Assembly: GCF_040947875.1 (NCBI RefSeq)
Contig: NZ_JBFRXN010000003.1
Location: 496,001 to 560,000 of the forward strand
DNA length: 64,000 nucleotides
Direction of reading: 5' to 3'
DNA from: Pseudomonas sp. MYb118
Lineage (GTDB): Bacteria; Pseudomonadota; Gammaproteobacteria; Pseudomonadales; Pseudomonadaceae
The translations under genes were made by a program, and so were the position numbers. Below are positions 52,701-61,299 of this stretch, piece after piece. The notes below the pieces were generated by a model. That model searched no databases. It was not told where the DNA came from and was given only the letters and a program-made list of their open reading frames with translations. Each line of letters starts with the position of its first letter. Positions within the stretch are counted from its first letter, which is position 1.

Positions 52701-54607
52701 TCACCGCGCCCGACCCGAAAAAGTCGCCATCGCCCGTGCTGGTGCAACGTGCCAGTGAGCTGTATCCGCTGCACAGCCCGCAGCAGATCGAGCACTTTGT
52801 GCTGACGCTGGGCGCTGACGATACCCTAGCGCTGCGAGCGCTGCGAGCGCTGGAGCGCCTGCGCCACGAATACCAGAACCTGCGCTCGACCCTTGAACGC
52901 TGGGTCCATCGCGACAGCCATTATCAGGACGGTGACGGCCCCCGGCTGAAGGTGCCGCGCCACAGCAAGTCGCGGGCGGCCCAGGCGATCCTGCGCGGCT
53001 GGCGCAAAGAAACCGAGCGGGTCCTGCATGCGCCCCAGGCGCTTTACCGTTTGACGCTCGACGCCCAGCCACTCGGCGCCCTGCCGGTGCTGGTCGGCAA
53101 CTTCAGTCACATCGGTACACTGGAAATGAACAAGGTGGGCAGCAGCGCCGGCCTCAACGTGTTCCTGCGCAACTTCACCCGCCTGCACACCCTGAGCCTC
53201 ACCGGCAATCGCCTGACCCGCCTGCCACAGGCGGTGGCGGACATGCCGGACCTGACCCACCTGGACTTGAGTGACAACCAGCTTTATCTGACCAGCGAGT
53301 CGGTCACGGCGCTGGAGCACAAGACGAACCTGCAGACCCTCAATCTGAGTTTCAACCCCGGTTTGGGTCGTCTGCCGCCGATGACTTCGTTGCGCAAATT
53401 GCGCCACCTGGCCCTGCGCGGCAGCGGCATCAGCCTGTGGCCGGCGGGTGTCAGCGACTTGCCCGAGCTGCAAAGCCTGGACCTGCGCGATAACGCCATC
53501 GTCGACATTCCCGACGAGGCCTTCAAGGCCCGAGCAGCCCTGAGTCGCGGTACCAGTGTCGATGGCAACCCCTTGTCATCGGCCAGCCTTGAGGCAATTG
53601 CCAATTATCAGAAGACCCACGGTATCGACCTGGGGGTGATCACGGTCGACTATCGCCCCGTCACTTCGCCAGCGCCCGCGCAGGACCCAGGCGGCGCGCG
53701 CTGGACCACCGGCCTGCCAGCCGCCGAAGTCAGTCAGAAAAAGCAGCTGTGGGTGGCGTTGGCGGCCTGCGCCAACTCCGGGGATTTCTTTTACCTGCTG
53801 GGGCAACTGCAAAACACCGCCGACTTCAACCGGTTGCCGGGGTGGATGGCACAACGGGTGTGGAAGGTGCTGGAAGCGGCGGGGGAGGATGACAGTTGGC
53901 GACGCTCGCTGTTTCGCATGGCCCAGCTCGGGCGGGTCAGTGCCGAAGCACCGGCGCGGCTGTTCAGCAACCTGGAAGTGCGCGTGCTGTGCTTTCGCGC
54001 CATGGCCGCCGCGCGCACCGGCACCCGCACACTGGAAGGCGAACTGGTGCAGTTGATGCGCGGCCTGTTCCGTTTGCAGCAGGTGGAACGCCAGGCCTTG
54101 CTGGACGTCGCCAATCGCGCCGGCTCCAGCGCCATCAGCCGGACCCAGGCGCAGGAGCTCAGCCTGGTGTATCGCGTCGGGCTCGCCGAACGGCTGGCGT
54201 TGCCAGCACAACCCAGGGAAATCAATGTGACCCTGGGCGTCGAGGTGTCGCCGGCACAACTGGACAGCGCCTACCAGGCCATCGTCAAGGCGGAAACCCC
54301 TGAAGCGCTGCTGGCCTCGGTCGATACCCGCGGATTCTGGTACGAGTACCTGACCACTACTTATCAGGAACGCTTTACCGCCATCTCCGACAGTACGAGC
54401 CAAGCGCTGGTGCAACTGGAGCGGCAGACGGACCTGTCGCGGGCCGTCGCCAGTCAGCGCCTGAAGGCGATCATGGATAACGATCGCAACCTCAATCAGC
54501 AGCTGATCCGTCGCCTGACCAACGAGGCACTGGGGCGGCATCCGGACCTGGCACTGGCGGAGTCGACGGTGTGGGTCAATGACCGCCAGGAGGTGGCCGA
54601 TGAATGA
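49730..54607 (+). CDS. Giant DUF6543/LRR/NEL-like toxin-type protein 1
   Basis: This 1625-residue protein has a DUF6543 (dermonecrotic-toxin-like) region in the first 350 residues, then a hydrophobic stretch at about 400-430 (LIGLNIALFVASFVPVVGEV). A conserved central motif (LNRAYEGLYL, then LENLPGWP near 840-860), five or so leucine-rich repeats (about 1150-1270, LHTLSLTGNRLTRLP) and an NEL-like C-terminal domain from about 1310 follow. In NEL E3 ligases of pseudomonads a CxD motif precedes the F-S-x-LEVRVL strand. Here it is Ser1404-Ala-Glu1406, so the catalytic Cys seems lost. There is no signal peptide, and secretion route and host role are unknown. It overlaps the second paralogue. Confidence 0.8.
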   Translation: MDVNTSTAQPTPAQQGVFFDLLKRQTPAWLLESSAQLRHQLYESLKNSYRTRQAALDDLKALKSPEAFCAPLLNLAMSAKLGETFDVEGVVFQHIRSTSSFLGLRKKLVLPIERDLLTAACENFEEHETRADNYHESSLILLPEAITGRPTEVVAIEPHEFAQLCRTLDLGKQYQRHVKTLFGDGTQPGSLQEKFMASARDQFEVARHIAVMKKQVGADVHAMLKLLTDSASPITLGKNTLGLQRLQMFGIKLNGVMFIGPVGEHADDDYRCVVYLPGDPLHPLKEYASFTDFEVELCRRLRTPEYCQFFLRFVALKDRQAFLQGVETQSSLSRGTPLPATSRFTLLEGFDLEDEVKTDLFKALYAQHAAQVIADARLLVVPTGDEDEKSRLARLETYQLIGLNIALFVASFVPVVGEVMFAVAGVQLLQQVYDGIGSWSRGEQEQATDYLFDTLENLLLLAATGAGATALHRTYKAVRASDFVRGLRAVSVANGATRLWKPDLGAYRQPLRLRRDTSVSDQGLVLRHGRRYVPLDGEGYAVDPLPDSGLWEIKAAGRYSPVLETNGAGAWRHASELPQDWDLLTLFRRFGYRQQQVSDTQALQILAVTGLDEIPLRQLYVERRKPMAALLDTVRRFRADAAVSHFIQQMRTPALASSADADLQLYLLTNLGKWPRGVAVSITNALGKPIAHYGSSTPSRTVTISEELLRNGQFHAKLVDGLKKEERTALLGSSTAKHAAQTTLLINQAAEYTERKRLMLFARLVRRNDAPRHDQAQAIRSAFSELPGSVVDELVEHADLGEWQELQAGRVPLRLAEEARRYVQVLRLNRAYEGLYLDAASDPGTHLLVLDTLENLPGWPADVAVQITDWARSTDDKPQIGPKDAPHKVYIDAYVDRFEARDAEEKELARHAGRTRQHFFRTLREGLPEYARKSLGVTTDDGGASLQKKITELALQRREAIASMIGVRALRAGYRSPMGLADPPSEPVILLTAPDPKKSPSPVLVQRASELYPLHSPQQIEHFVLTLGADDTLALRALRALERLRHEYQNLRSTLERWVHRDSHYQDGDGPRLKVPRHSKSRAAQAILRGWRKETERVLHAPQALYRLTLDAQPLGALPVLVGNFSHIGTLEMNKVGSSAGLNVFLRNFTRLHTLSLTGNRLTRLPQAVADMPDLTHLDLSDNQLYLTSESVTALEHKTNLQTLNLSFNPGLGRLPPMTSLRKLRHLALRGSGISLWPAGVSDLPELQSLDLRDNAIVDIPDEAFKARAALSRGTSVDGNPLSSASLEAIANYQKTHGIDLGVITVDYRPVTSPAPAQDPGGARWTTGLPAAEVSQKKQLWVALAACANSGDFFYLLGQLQNTADFNRLPGWMAQRVWKVLEAAGEDDSWRRSLFRMAQLGRVSAEAPARLFSNLEVRVLCFRAMAAARTGTRTLEGELVQLMRGLFRLQQVERQALLDVANRAGSSAISRTQAQELSLVYRVGLAERLALPAQPREINVTLGVEVSPAQLDSAYQAIVKAETPEALLASVDTRGFWYEYLTTTYQERFTAISDSTSQALVQLERQTDLSRAVASQRLKAIMDNDRNLNQQLIRRLTNEALGRHPDLALAESTVWVNDRQEVADE

Positions 54608-57600
54608 TCCCGTCGCTGTCCGCTTACCGGGTCGGCGTGAGCCATTGCGCGCCTTGGCCGACGCCCCGCTACCGAAAAGCCCCGCCCAGCTCGCCCAGCA
54701 GGTGATCCGGGAAAAGTGGGGCGCGGTCCTCGAAGGGCAAACCGCGCAACTGGTCACCCTGCATTACGATTACGGGCTGCGTACCGAGGCGGGCGGCAGC
54801 CACGTCGGACGCGTCGCGAGCGTGCAGTCGCTGGTGCAGGTGCTGTTGTCCAACTACCAGACCGTGGGCGACGGACGCTTCGGCGAAAGCGCCTTCGGCC
54901 TGTACACGCCGCCCGATGTCGGCCCGGCCGTGCGCCTGCTGGACACGCCGGAGCCCACCGATGACCACCGCACCTATGAAGGCATCTATCGGCAGACGGT
55001 GCCGCCCACCTATGGCCCGCAGACGCAGCTCAACCTGCGGCCGGCGGACTTCAAACGCTGGGTCTGGCGACTGTTTTTCGATGAGCTTTATCAAAAGTAC
55101 CTGGATGAAACCTGGCCATCGGACAAGGTGATTCTGGGCAGCCAGGCCTATGCGCTGCGGACCTCGACCAAAGCCGCCTTTGTCATGGGCGCCTGCCTGC
55201 AACACCAGGAACGCAGCCTGTCCGACCAGGGCCTGGGACTGGCGATGCAGGCGGCGGGACTGGCACCGGGGCAGGGCTGGGAGCAACTGACCATGGCCCG
55301 GTTGCAGGCGCCGACACGCCCGCCGGCTGAAATCGAAGTCAGCCGGCTCAGGCTCTATCGCTACAGCGCCACGGATATCTGGTGCTACCGGGCGCGCAGC
55401 AGTGGCCGGATGCTCATGTACATCCCCGGCAACTCGTCACCGCTGCATGAGTTCGGCGATGCCAGTCACCTGCGCCGCTGGTTGGTCGGGCAGGGCAAAT
55501 CCGCGCAGACCCGTCAGGCGCTGGCGGCGCATTTCGCCGAGGACGATCGCCCTGATGGCACCTTTCACGCCGGCGTCCTCACCGCGCTGGAAGGCATGGC
55601 GCAGTACCCGCAACAGCATCGGTTGGGCAAGGAGGCCGGCCTGTTCAACAACGATGGTTACTGGGACCCCGCCGACTACATCGGTTTCGACCGGCCGCCG
55701 TCGGGCACCGACCCGTTCGCGCAACTGGTGCTGAGCATGAAGCAGGCGGCGCAGGCCAGCGTCAAAACCATTCGCAGCGATGCACAGGTCAACCGCGACA
55801 ACCTCGGCGTCGTGGTCGAGCCCATCGTGCAGTGGGTCAACCGCTTCGGCCCGCTGGCGCTGTTCGTGCCTGGAGGCGAGGGCATCCTGGCGCTGGCAGG
55901 GCTGATCGACGCGGGGCTGGGCCTTGACCAGGCGCTGGAGGGCGAGACCGCGAGCCAGCGCTCCCAGGGCGTGGTGCGCACGGTATTCGGCTTGCTCAAC
56001 GCGCTACCGCTGGCGGCCGAGGTGGCGTCGCTGGGGCGTGAAGGCGTCGAGGCTGGCGTGTTGATCGAACCTGAGAGCGAAGCGGCATCCATAGCCAGGC
56101 CGCCCCTGGCCACTCCTCTGGCCACGCCGCTGACCCGAGTCGAGCTGCTGCGTGGCATTGGCGCGCAGTTCACCGATGAGGTGCTGGCGCAGATCGGTCG
56201 GGTCACTGCCGTCGATGACGACATGCTGCGCCTCATGCAGGTCGGGCACCCACCGACGCCGCTGCTGGCAGACACCCTCGCGCGCTTTCGCCTCGATCAG
56301 GACGTCGCGCAACTGGCCGATACCCCTGCCGCCCGCACCAAATTGTTCGATGCGCGTTATCAGGCGTCGCAAGCCAGCGAACAGCCGTGGGTGTGCTGGT
56401 TCATGCGTCAATACCCCGAACTGCCCAGCGCGGCGGTGGCGCAGATGCTCGACCGTTACGGTGTTGACCTCAAAGCGGCAGTGGACGCCGCCGAGGCCAG
56501 GCACCTGTTTCGGCAACTGGACGGCAAGGCCCGCCAGTACCAGCAGCACGTGCGCTTGAATCGGGCCTACGAAGGTCTGTACCTGCGCTCGTTCAGCAGC
56601 CCGCAAACGGACACCCTGGCGCTGCACTCAATGGAAAACCTGCCAGGATGGCCCAAAGGTGTGCGCATCGAAGTGCACGACGCCAGCGGGCGTGTGCTGG
56701 ATCGTATCGGCCCGCTCGATACGCTCGATTGCCGCCGCCTGATCAGGATCACCGGCGGTTACCAGCCCTTCAGCCTGACGCCCACGGCCGGCACCCCTCT
56801 GTATGACGCCATCGCCGCCGTGCTGACTGCCGATGAGCGAGCCGCGTTGCAGTTGCCCGCCGAGGCTCCCGGTATCGAGTTGCAGCTCAGGGTCGGCCGG
56901 CACCCATTACTCCGTGCGCAATTGACCCTGGGCCTGGGGCGGATGGATTCCGGCCTGCCGTTCGAGGCGCAGGGGCTGAGGGGCGGTGGGTATCCGGATA
57001 CGCCACAGGGGCAGGCGCTGACCCATGCGATGATGAGCTCGCAGATCAAGGACCTCTACCCGACCATGCCCCGTGCAGAGGTCGATGCACTGCTGCTGCA
57101 ACTGGGCAGTGGGGCGCAAGCCTACATTGACAGGGTCAAACAGCAGTTCCTGCAACTGTACGAGGACCTGGAAGTCTGGCTGGAAAAGGTGTCCGAGGAC
57201 ATCGACCACATGGACGTGCACTTCCTGCAGATGGGCGACCCCGGTACCGCCGGCATGACCGAGGAAGAACTGGCGCAAAGGAATGCGCAGCAGGTGCAGG
57301 CCACCATCGACTACGAGCGTGACAGTCGCGGTGAGCTGGCCGACGATTTGATCGCCATCCTGCAGAAACGCACCCCCGAATCCGGCAGTCATTACGCCGG
57401 GGATGCCATCAGCGGTTTCACCATGGATTTGAACAACGAGGACTATCATTGCCTGCCGGCGTTGAATGTGCGGTTCAACGATGTGGTGGGCTTGCACATG
57501 CAGAATCTGCAGATGGTCGAGCGGGAAAGCCTCAACGGGTTTCTCCAGGCCTTTCCCAAACTGCGCACCTTGACCCTGGAGAAGACTGACCTGCGCATCG

Positions 57601-58427
57601 CGAATGCCGCGGGGCAGCGGCACGGAGTGTTGCCGTCGGTGATCCCCCAGTTGCAGCACCTGACGGTGCTGAATCTGCGTATGACCCACCTGACCTTTGC
57701 CGAAGACAATGCCGGGCTGTTCAGCTCGCTGGTCAATCTGCAAGTGCTGGATTTGAGCGACAACCCGCTGGTGGTGCCTCCGGTGGTCCTGGACCTGGAC
57801 CGGTTGCAGGTCTTCAGGCTCAACAACACCGCCATCCGTACCTGCCCGGTGGGCATTCGCGAGCAGCCGTACATGACCTTGCTGGACCTGCGCAACAACC
57901 AGATTCGCCGGGTGCCGCAGGCGATCTTCAATCAGGCCATTGCCAGGGACCGGGTGCTGTTGTGGAACAACCCCATCACCGATGAGGACACCTTGCGCCG
58001 GCTGATCGTGCATCGCCAGCAGACCGGCATCAACCTGTGGCTGAGTTCACCGACCCTGCAGTACTCCGAGGCGACCGGCTGGCTGCACGGGGTCCCGGCG
58101 CCGCAAGAGCAAGCGATGTTGCAGCTGTGGCAACGGTTGCTGAACAAACCGCGCGGCAACCGCTTCCTGGCCGCAATCAATGCGTTGACCCTGACGGCCG
58201 ATTTCCAGATCGAATACCTGGCGTTGCAGGCGCGGGTCTGGACGCTATTGACCGAGGCCGACGCCTCACCGCAGTTGTGGCGACGCCTGACCCAGGGCAT
58301 GCCTGTGCCAACCGGGATCTTTGACAACCCGTACGCGATGTTCACCGCCCTGGAAGACCGCGCCAGGGTGTATCGCGATTGGGTGGCCCTGGGCCGACCG
58401 TTCCCAGTCGAGCCCGGTGAGCCGTAA
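54600..58427 (+). CDS. Giant DUF6543/LRR toxin-type protein 2, truncated NEL
   Basis: This 1275-residue paralogue starts at the ATG at 54600 (MNDPVAVRLPGRREPL) with CAGGAGG seven bases upstream. It overlaps the first protein's stop by eight bases, so the two are translationally coupled. The DUF6543-like part has a hydrophobic patch at about 415-440, the shared RLNRAYEGLYL...MENLPGWP motif, and LRR at about 970-1140. The NEL-like region stops about 30 residues after the catalytic site, where relatives have another 250 residues. The Cys position holds Ile1240 (Asp1242 is kept). It may need protein 1 to complete its function, or be degenerate. Confidence 0.8.
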   Translation: MNDPVAVRLPGRREPLRALADAPLPKSPAQLAQQVIREKWGAVLEGQTAQLVTLHYDYGLRTEAGGSHVGRVASVQSLVQVLLSNYQTVGDGRFGESAFGLYTPPDVGPAVRLLDTPEPTDDHRTYEGIYRQTVPPTYGPQTQLNLRPADFKRWVWRLFFDELYQKYLDETWPSDKVILGSQAYALRTSTKAAFVMGACLQHQERSLSDQGLGLAMQAAGLAPGQGWEQLTMARLQAPTRPPAEIEVSRLRLYRYSATDIWCYRARSSGRMLMYIPGNSSPLHEFGDASHLRRWLVGQGKSAQTRQALAAHFAEDDRPDGTFHAGVLTALEGMAQYPQQHRLGKEAGLFNNDGYWDPADYIGFDRPPSGTDPFAQLVLSMKQAAQASVKTIRSDAQVNRDNLGVVVEPIVQWVNRFGPLALFVPGGEGILALAGLIDAGLGLDQALEGETASQRSQGVVRTVFGLLNALPLAAEVASLGREGVEAGVLIEPESEAASIARPPLATPLATPLTRVELLRGIGAQFTDEVLAQIGRVTAVDDDMLRLMQVGHPPTPLLADTLARFRLDQDVAQLADTPAARTKLFDARYQASQASEQPWVCWFMRQYPELPSAAVAQMLDRYGVDLKAAVDAAEARHLFRQLDGKARQYQQHVRLNRAYEGLYLRSFSSPQTDTLALHSMENLPGWPKGVRIEVHDASGRVLDRIGPLDTLDCRRLIRITGGYQPFSLTPTAGTPLYDAIAAVLTADERAALQLPAEAPGIELQLRVGRHPLLRAQLTLGLGRMDSGLPFEAQGLRGGGYPDTPQGQALTHAMMSSQIKDLYPTMPRAEVDALLLQLGSGAQAYIDRVKQQFLQLYEDLEVWLEKVSEDIDHMDVHFLQMGDPGTAGMTEEELAQRNAQQVQATIDYERDSRGELADDLIAILQKRTPESGSHYAGDAISGFTMDLNNEDYHCLPALNVRFNDVVGLHMQNLQMVERESLNGFLQAFPKLRTLTLEKTDLRIANAAGQRHGVLPSVIPQLQHLTVLNLRMTHLTFAEDNAGLFSSLVNLQVLDLSDNPLVVPPVVLDLDRLQVFRLNNTAIRTCPVGIREQPYMTLLDLRNNQIRRVPQAIFNQAIARDRVLLWNNPITDEDTLRRLIVHRQQTGINLWLSSPTLQYSEATGWLHGVPAPQEQAMLQLWQRLLNKPRGNRFLAAINALTLTADFQIEYLALQARVWTLLTEADASPQLWRRLTQGMPVPTGIFDNPYAMFTALEDRARVYRDWVALGRPFPVEPGEP

Positions 58428-58432
58428 AAACG

Positions 58433-58467
58433 ACAATGCCCTGATACCTTGCGGAATCAGGGCATTC
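58433..58467 (+). terminator. Terminator after toxin-like pair
   Basis: AATGCCCTGAT pairs with ATCAGGGCATT around a 10-base loop immediately after the stop of protein 2. The right arm ends in TTCTC. Confidence 0.75.
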
Positions 58468-58506
58468 TCATATCGGCGACACCATCCCGCAGGGGGGACT
58501 GCTTTT

Positions 58507-58606
58507 TGTGGGAGCGATCCTGCTCGCGATAGGCTCAAGGACACCGCGGGGTATCAGGCAGCCTGTGTCATCGTTAACGACCATCGCGAGCAGGCTCGCT
58601 CCCACA
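58507..58606. repeat. REP pair
   Basis: Two inverted TGTGGGAGCGA...TCGCGAT units lie between the toxin-like pair and the DUF934 gene. Confidence 0.9.
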
Positions 58607-58641
58607 AGGGAAGGGGCTGATCGCGATGGTTGTAACGGCGC

Positions 58642-59136
58642 TTACCGCCGACGAAACAGCGGCAGCGGTTCGTCGGTGGCGGCCTGGTAGGTCACCGAGA
58701 AGTCCTTGAGGCTTTCGAGGGCTTCGTAGGGGTCTTTGTCGGCGCGCAGGGCGAAGGCGTCGAAGCCGCAGCGGTGCAGGTAGAACAACTGGTCACGCAG
58801 CACATCGCCAATCGCCCGCAGTTCGCCCTTGAAACCATAACGGTCACGCAGCAGGCGGGCGTTGGAGTAGTTGCGGCCGTCGGTGAAGGCCGGGAAGTTC
58901 AAGGCAATGACCTGGAACTTGTTGGCGTCTTCACCGATTTCCTCGGCTTCTTCATCGGCGTCCAGCCACACGCCCAGGCCGCCATCGCGGGCCTGGAGCA
59001 TGCGCCCGTGTTCACGCCACAACTGCAGCGGCACGATGTAGTCGTCGCAGTTGCTGATTTCGTCGATGTTGAAATCCTTGGGCAGCAGGTGCCAGGTTTC
59101 GTCGACGACTTCGTTGTTCTTAATGATTCGCTGCAT
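58642..59136 (-). CDS. DUF934 protein, sulfite-reduction partner
   Basis: The 164-residue protein starts at the ATG at 59136 (MQRIIKNNEVVDETWHL) with AAGGAG eight bases upstream. It matches the DUF934 family (LQLWREHGRMLQARDGGLGVWLD, ALNFPAFTDGRNYSNARLLRDRYGF, then ALRADKDPYEALESLKDF). It overlaps cysI by 17 bases. In Pseudomonas it always accompanies CysI, and may provide an electron- or complex-forming function for the hemoprotein, but its mechanism is not known. No cofactor-binding motif is visible. Confidence 0.92.
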   Translation of the reverse strand: MQRIIKNNEVVDETWHLLPKDFNIDEISNCDDYIVPLQLWREHGRMLQARDGGLGVWLDADEEAEEIGEDANKFQVIALNFPAFTDGRNYSNARLLRDRYGFKGELRAIGDVLRDQLFYLHRCGFDAFALRADKDPYEALESLKDFSVTYQAATDEPLPLFRRR

Positions 59137-60778
59137 AGACGCGCTCCTTGAAGAGGTCGATACCGATGCGCTGATAAGTGTCGATGAAACGCTCGTCATC
59201 GGTACGCTGTTCAACGTAGACGTCGATCAGCTTGGAGATCACATCGGGCATGTCGTCCTGGGCGAAGGACGGGCCGAGGATCTTGCCCAGGCTGGCATCG
59301 CGGCTGCCGCTGCCACCCAGGGACACCTGGTAGAACTCTTCGCCTTTCTTGTCCACCCCGAGGATGCCGATGTGGCCGACGTGGTGGTGACCGCAGGCGT
59401 TCATGCAACCGGAAATGTTCAGGTCCAGCTCGCCGATGTCGAACAGGTAGTCCAGGTCGTCGAAACGGCGCTGGATCGACTCGGCGATCGGGATCGACTT
59501 GGCGTTGGCCAGGGAGCAGAAATCACCGCCAGGGCAGCAGATGATGTCGGTCAGCAGGCCGATGTTCGGCGTGGCGAAACCTTGCTCGCGCAGCTCGCCC
59601 CACAGGGTGAACAGCTGGCTTTGTTCCACGTCGGCCAGAATGATGTTCTGCTCGTGGGAGCTGCGCAGTTGACCATAGCTGTAGCGCTCGGCCAGGTCGG
59701 CGACGGCGTCGAGCTGTTTGTCGGTGATGTCGCCCGGCGCGACGCCGGTCGGCTTCAGGGACAGGGTCACGGCGACATAACCCGGCTTCTTGTGCGCCAG
59801 GGTGTTGCGGGTGCGCCAGCGGGCAAAACCAGGATGCTGCTGGTCGAGCTCGGCCAGTTCGGCGGTCAGGTTGTCCAGCGCCTTGTAGTCCGGGTCGACG
59901 AAATGCTTGGCGACGCGGTGCACTTCGGCTTCGGTCAACGTGGTCTGGCCACCGCGCAGGTGTTCCATTTCCGCGTCGACTTTCTGGGCGAAGACTTCCG
60001 GGGTCAGGGCCTTGACCAGGATCTTGATCCGCGCCTTGTACTTGTTGTCACGACGGCCATAGCGGTTGTACACACGCAGGATGGCGTCGAGGTAGCTCAA
60101 CAGGTCTTGCCACGGCAGGAACTCATTGATGAACGCACCGACCACCGGGGTACGGCCCAGGCCGCCACCGACCAGCACACGGAAACCGACTTCGCCAGCG
60201 GCGTTGCGCACCGGCTCCAGGCCGATGTCATGCACTTCGATGGCCGCGCGGTCGGAGGTCGAGCCGTTGATGGCGATCTTGAACTTGCGCGGCAGGTAGG
60301 CGAATTCCGGGTGGAACGTGGTCCACTGGCGCACGATCTCGCACCATGGGCGCGGGTCGATCAGCTCGTCGGCCGCAACACCGGCGAACTGGTCGGTGGT
60401 GACGTTACGCAGGCAGTTTCCGCTGGTCTGGATCGCGTGCATCTGCACGGTGGCCAGCTCAGCCAGGATGTCCGGGATGTCTTCCAGTGCCGGCCAGTTG
60501 AACTGGATGTTCTGCCGGGTACTGATGTGGGCGTAGCCCTTGTCATAGTCGCGGGCGATCTTGGCGATCATGCGCACCTGGCGCGAGGTCAGTTGGCCGT
60601 AAGGCACCGCCACCCGCAGCATGGGCGCAAAGCGCTGGATGTACAGCCCGTTCTGCAGGCGCAGGGGGCGGAATTCTTCTTCGCTCAGCTCGCCTGCCAG
60701 ATAGCGTCGGGTCTGATCACGGAACTGCTTGACGCGGTCCTCGATGATCCGCTGATCGTACTCGTCGTATACGTACAT
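59120..60778 (-). CDS. cysI: Sulfite reductase hemoprotein CysI
   Basis: This 552-residue ferredoxin-like siroheme/[4Fe-4S] enzyme starts at the ATG at 60778 (MYVYDEYDQRIIEDR) with AGGA nine bases upstream. The cluster/siroheme ligands are in CCPGGDFC and SGCMNACGHHHVGHIG. Two nitrite/sulfite reductase half-domains precede them (QNIQFNWPALEDIP, GGGLGRTPVVG). It reduces sulfite to sulfide for cysteine synthesis. Linkage to DUF934 rather than CysJ indicates a ferredoxin-type or other donor. Start choice is supported by family length. Confidence 0.95.
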   Translation of the reverse strand: MYVYDEYDQRIIEDRVKQFRDQTRRYLAGELSEEEFRPLRLQNGLYIQRFAPMLRVAVPYGQLTSRQVRMIAKIARDYDKGYAHISTRQNIQFNWPALEDIPDILAELATVQMHAIQTSGNCLRNVTTDQFAGVAADELIDPRPWCEIVRQWTTFHPEFAYLPRKFKIAINGSTSDRAAIEVHDIGLEPVRNAAGEVGFRVLVGGGLGRTPVVGAFINEFLPWQDLLSYLDAILRVYNRYGRRDNKYKARIKILVKALTPEVFAQKVDAEMEHLRGGQTTLTEAEVHRVAKHFVDPDYKALDNLTAELAELDQQHPGFARWRTRNTLAHKKPGYVAVTLSLKPTGVAPGDITDKQLDAVADLAERYSYGQLRSSHEQNIILADVEQSQLFTLWGELREQGFATPNIGLLTDIICCPGGDFCSLANAKSIPIAESIQRRFDDLDYLFDIGELDLNISGCMNACGHHHVGHIGILGVDKKGEEFYQVSLGGSGSRDASLGKILGPSFAQDDMPDVISKLIDVYVEQRTDDERFIDTYQRIGIDLFKERVYAANH

Positions 60779-60962
60779 ATAAGTCCTGTTCTCAGGCTGG
60801 GTCGGTCGGATCCAGTGGCGTTTGTCGCTGGCTGAAGTCTCCGAACCGCCTCGGCAATTCTGCGCGCACGGCCGCGCACTCCCAACGGAGCCGGGGCACG
60901 ATACCAGTTTGCGTTTATGCGCAAAAGTGATGTTTGAGTATATGTAAAGAACCAAAACGACT

Positions 60963-60975
60963 AACGAGAATCGTT
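60963..60975. promoter_or_regulatory. Palindrome upstream of cysI
   Basis: AACGA-GAA-TCGTT lies about 185 bases before the cysI start and 95 before the small membrane peptide. It has Fur/CysB-like symmetry but does not match either consensus closely. It is only a candidate binding site. Confidence 0.25.
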
Positions 60976-61070
60976 CTGGCTATACCCGCATTTGTAGTGC
61001 GGGCAATTGTCGTCTTTACTCTGCTCGAGTCTTCGTGCAATCACCTACAAAACCGACAAGAGGCGATGCA

Positions 61071-61184
61071 ATGAGCAACCCTACCAAAGCTTCAAAGCCT
61101 GACAGTACGGTCGATGCCTGGGCCATTCTGTTTCTCATCATCCTGGTTGTGGGCACTGCGGTGTTCTGGGTCAGCCATCAATAA
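61071..61184 (+). CDS. 37-residue single-span membrane peptide
   Basis: An ATG at 61071 with AAGAGG seven bases upstream opens a 37-codon frame: polar MSNPTKASKPDSTVDAW, then a membrane span AILFLIILVVGTAVFWV, ending SHQ. The N-terminus has Lys residues, so it may sit in the inner membrane with the tail outwards. A strong terminator follows 23 bases later, which supports a separate transcript. It is divergent from cysI. No family is recognised. Small proteins of this form often bind and modulate larger membrane partners. Confidence 0.65.
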   Translation: MSNPTKASKPDSTVDAWAILFLIILVVGTAVFWVSHQ

Positions 61185-61204
61185 CTGACTCCGTCCGGGC
61201 CCGG

Positions 61205-61236
61205 TTACGCGGATTGTCGGACAATCCGCGTAATTA
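61205..61236 (+). terminator. Terminator after small membrane peptide
   Basis: A perfect 13-bp stem (61205-61217 with 61221-61233) with a three-base loop is followed by TT. Confidence 0.75.
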
Positions 61237-61261
61237 ACGCCTTTTAACCGGACTCGCTGGC

Positions 61262-61267
61262 TATAAT
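61262..61267 (+). promoter_or_regulatory. -10 element for the binding-protein gene
   Basis: A perfect TATAAT lies 33 bases before the ATG at 61300. No good -35 is seen at 16-18 bases upstream. Confidence 0.4.
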
Positions 61268-61299
61268 GCGCGGCGAATTTCGGGGGGCTCGGACGATCA

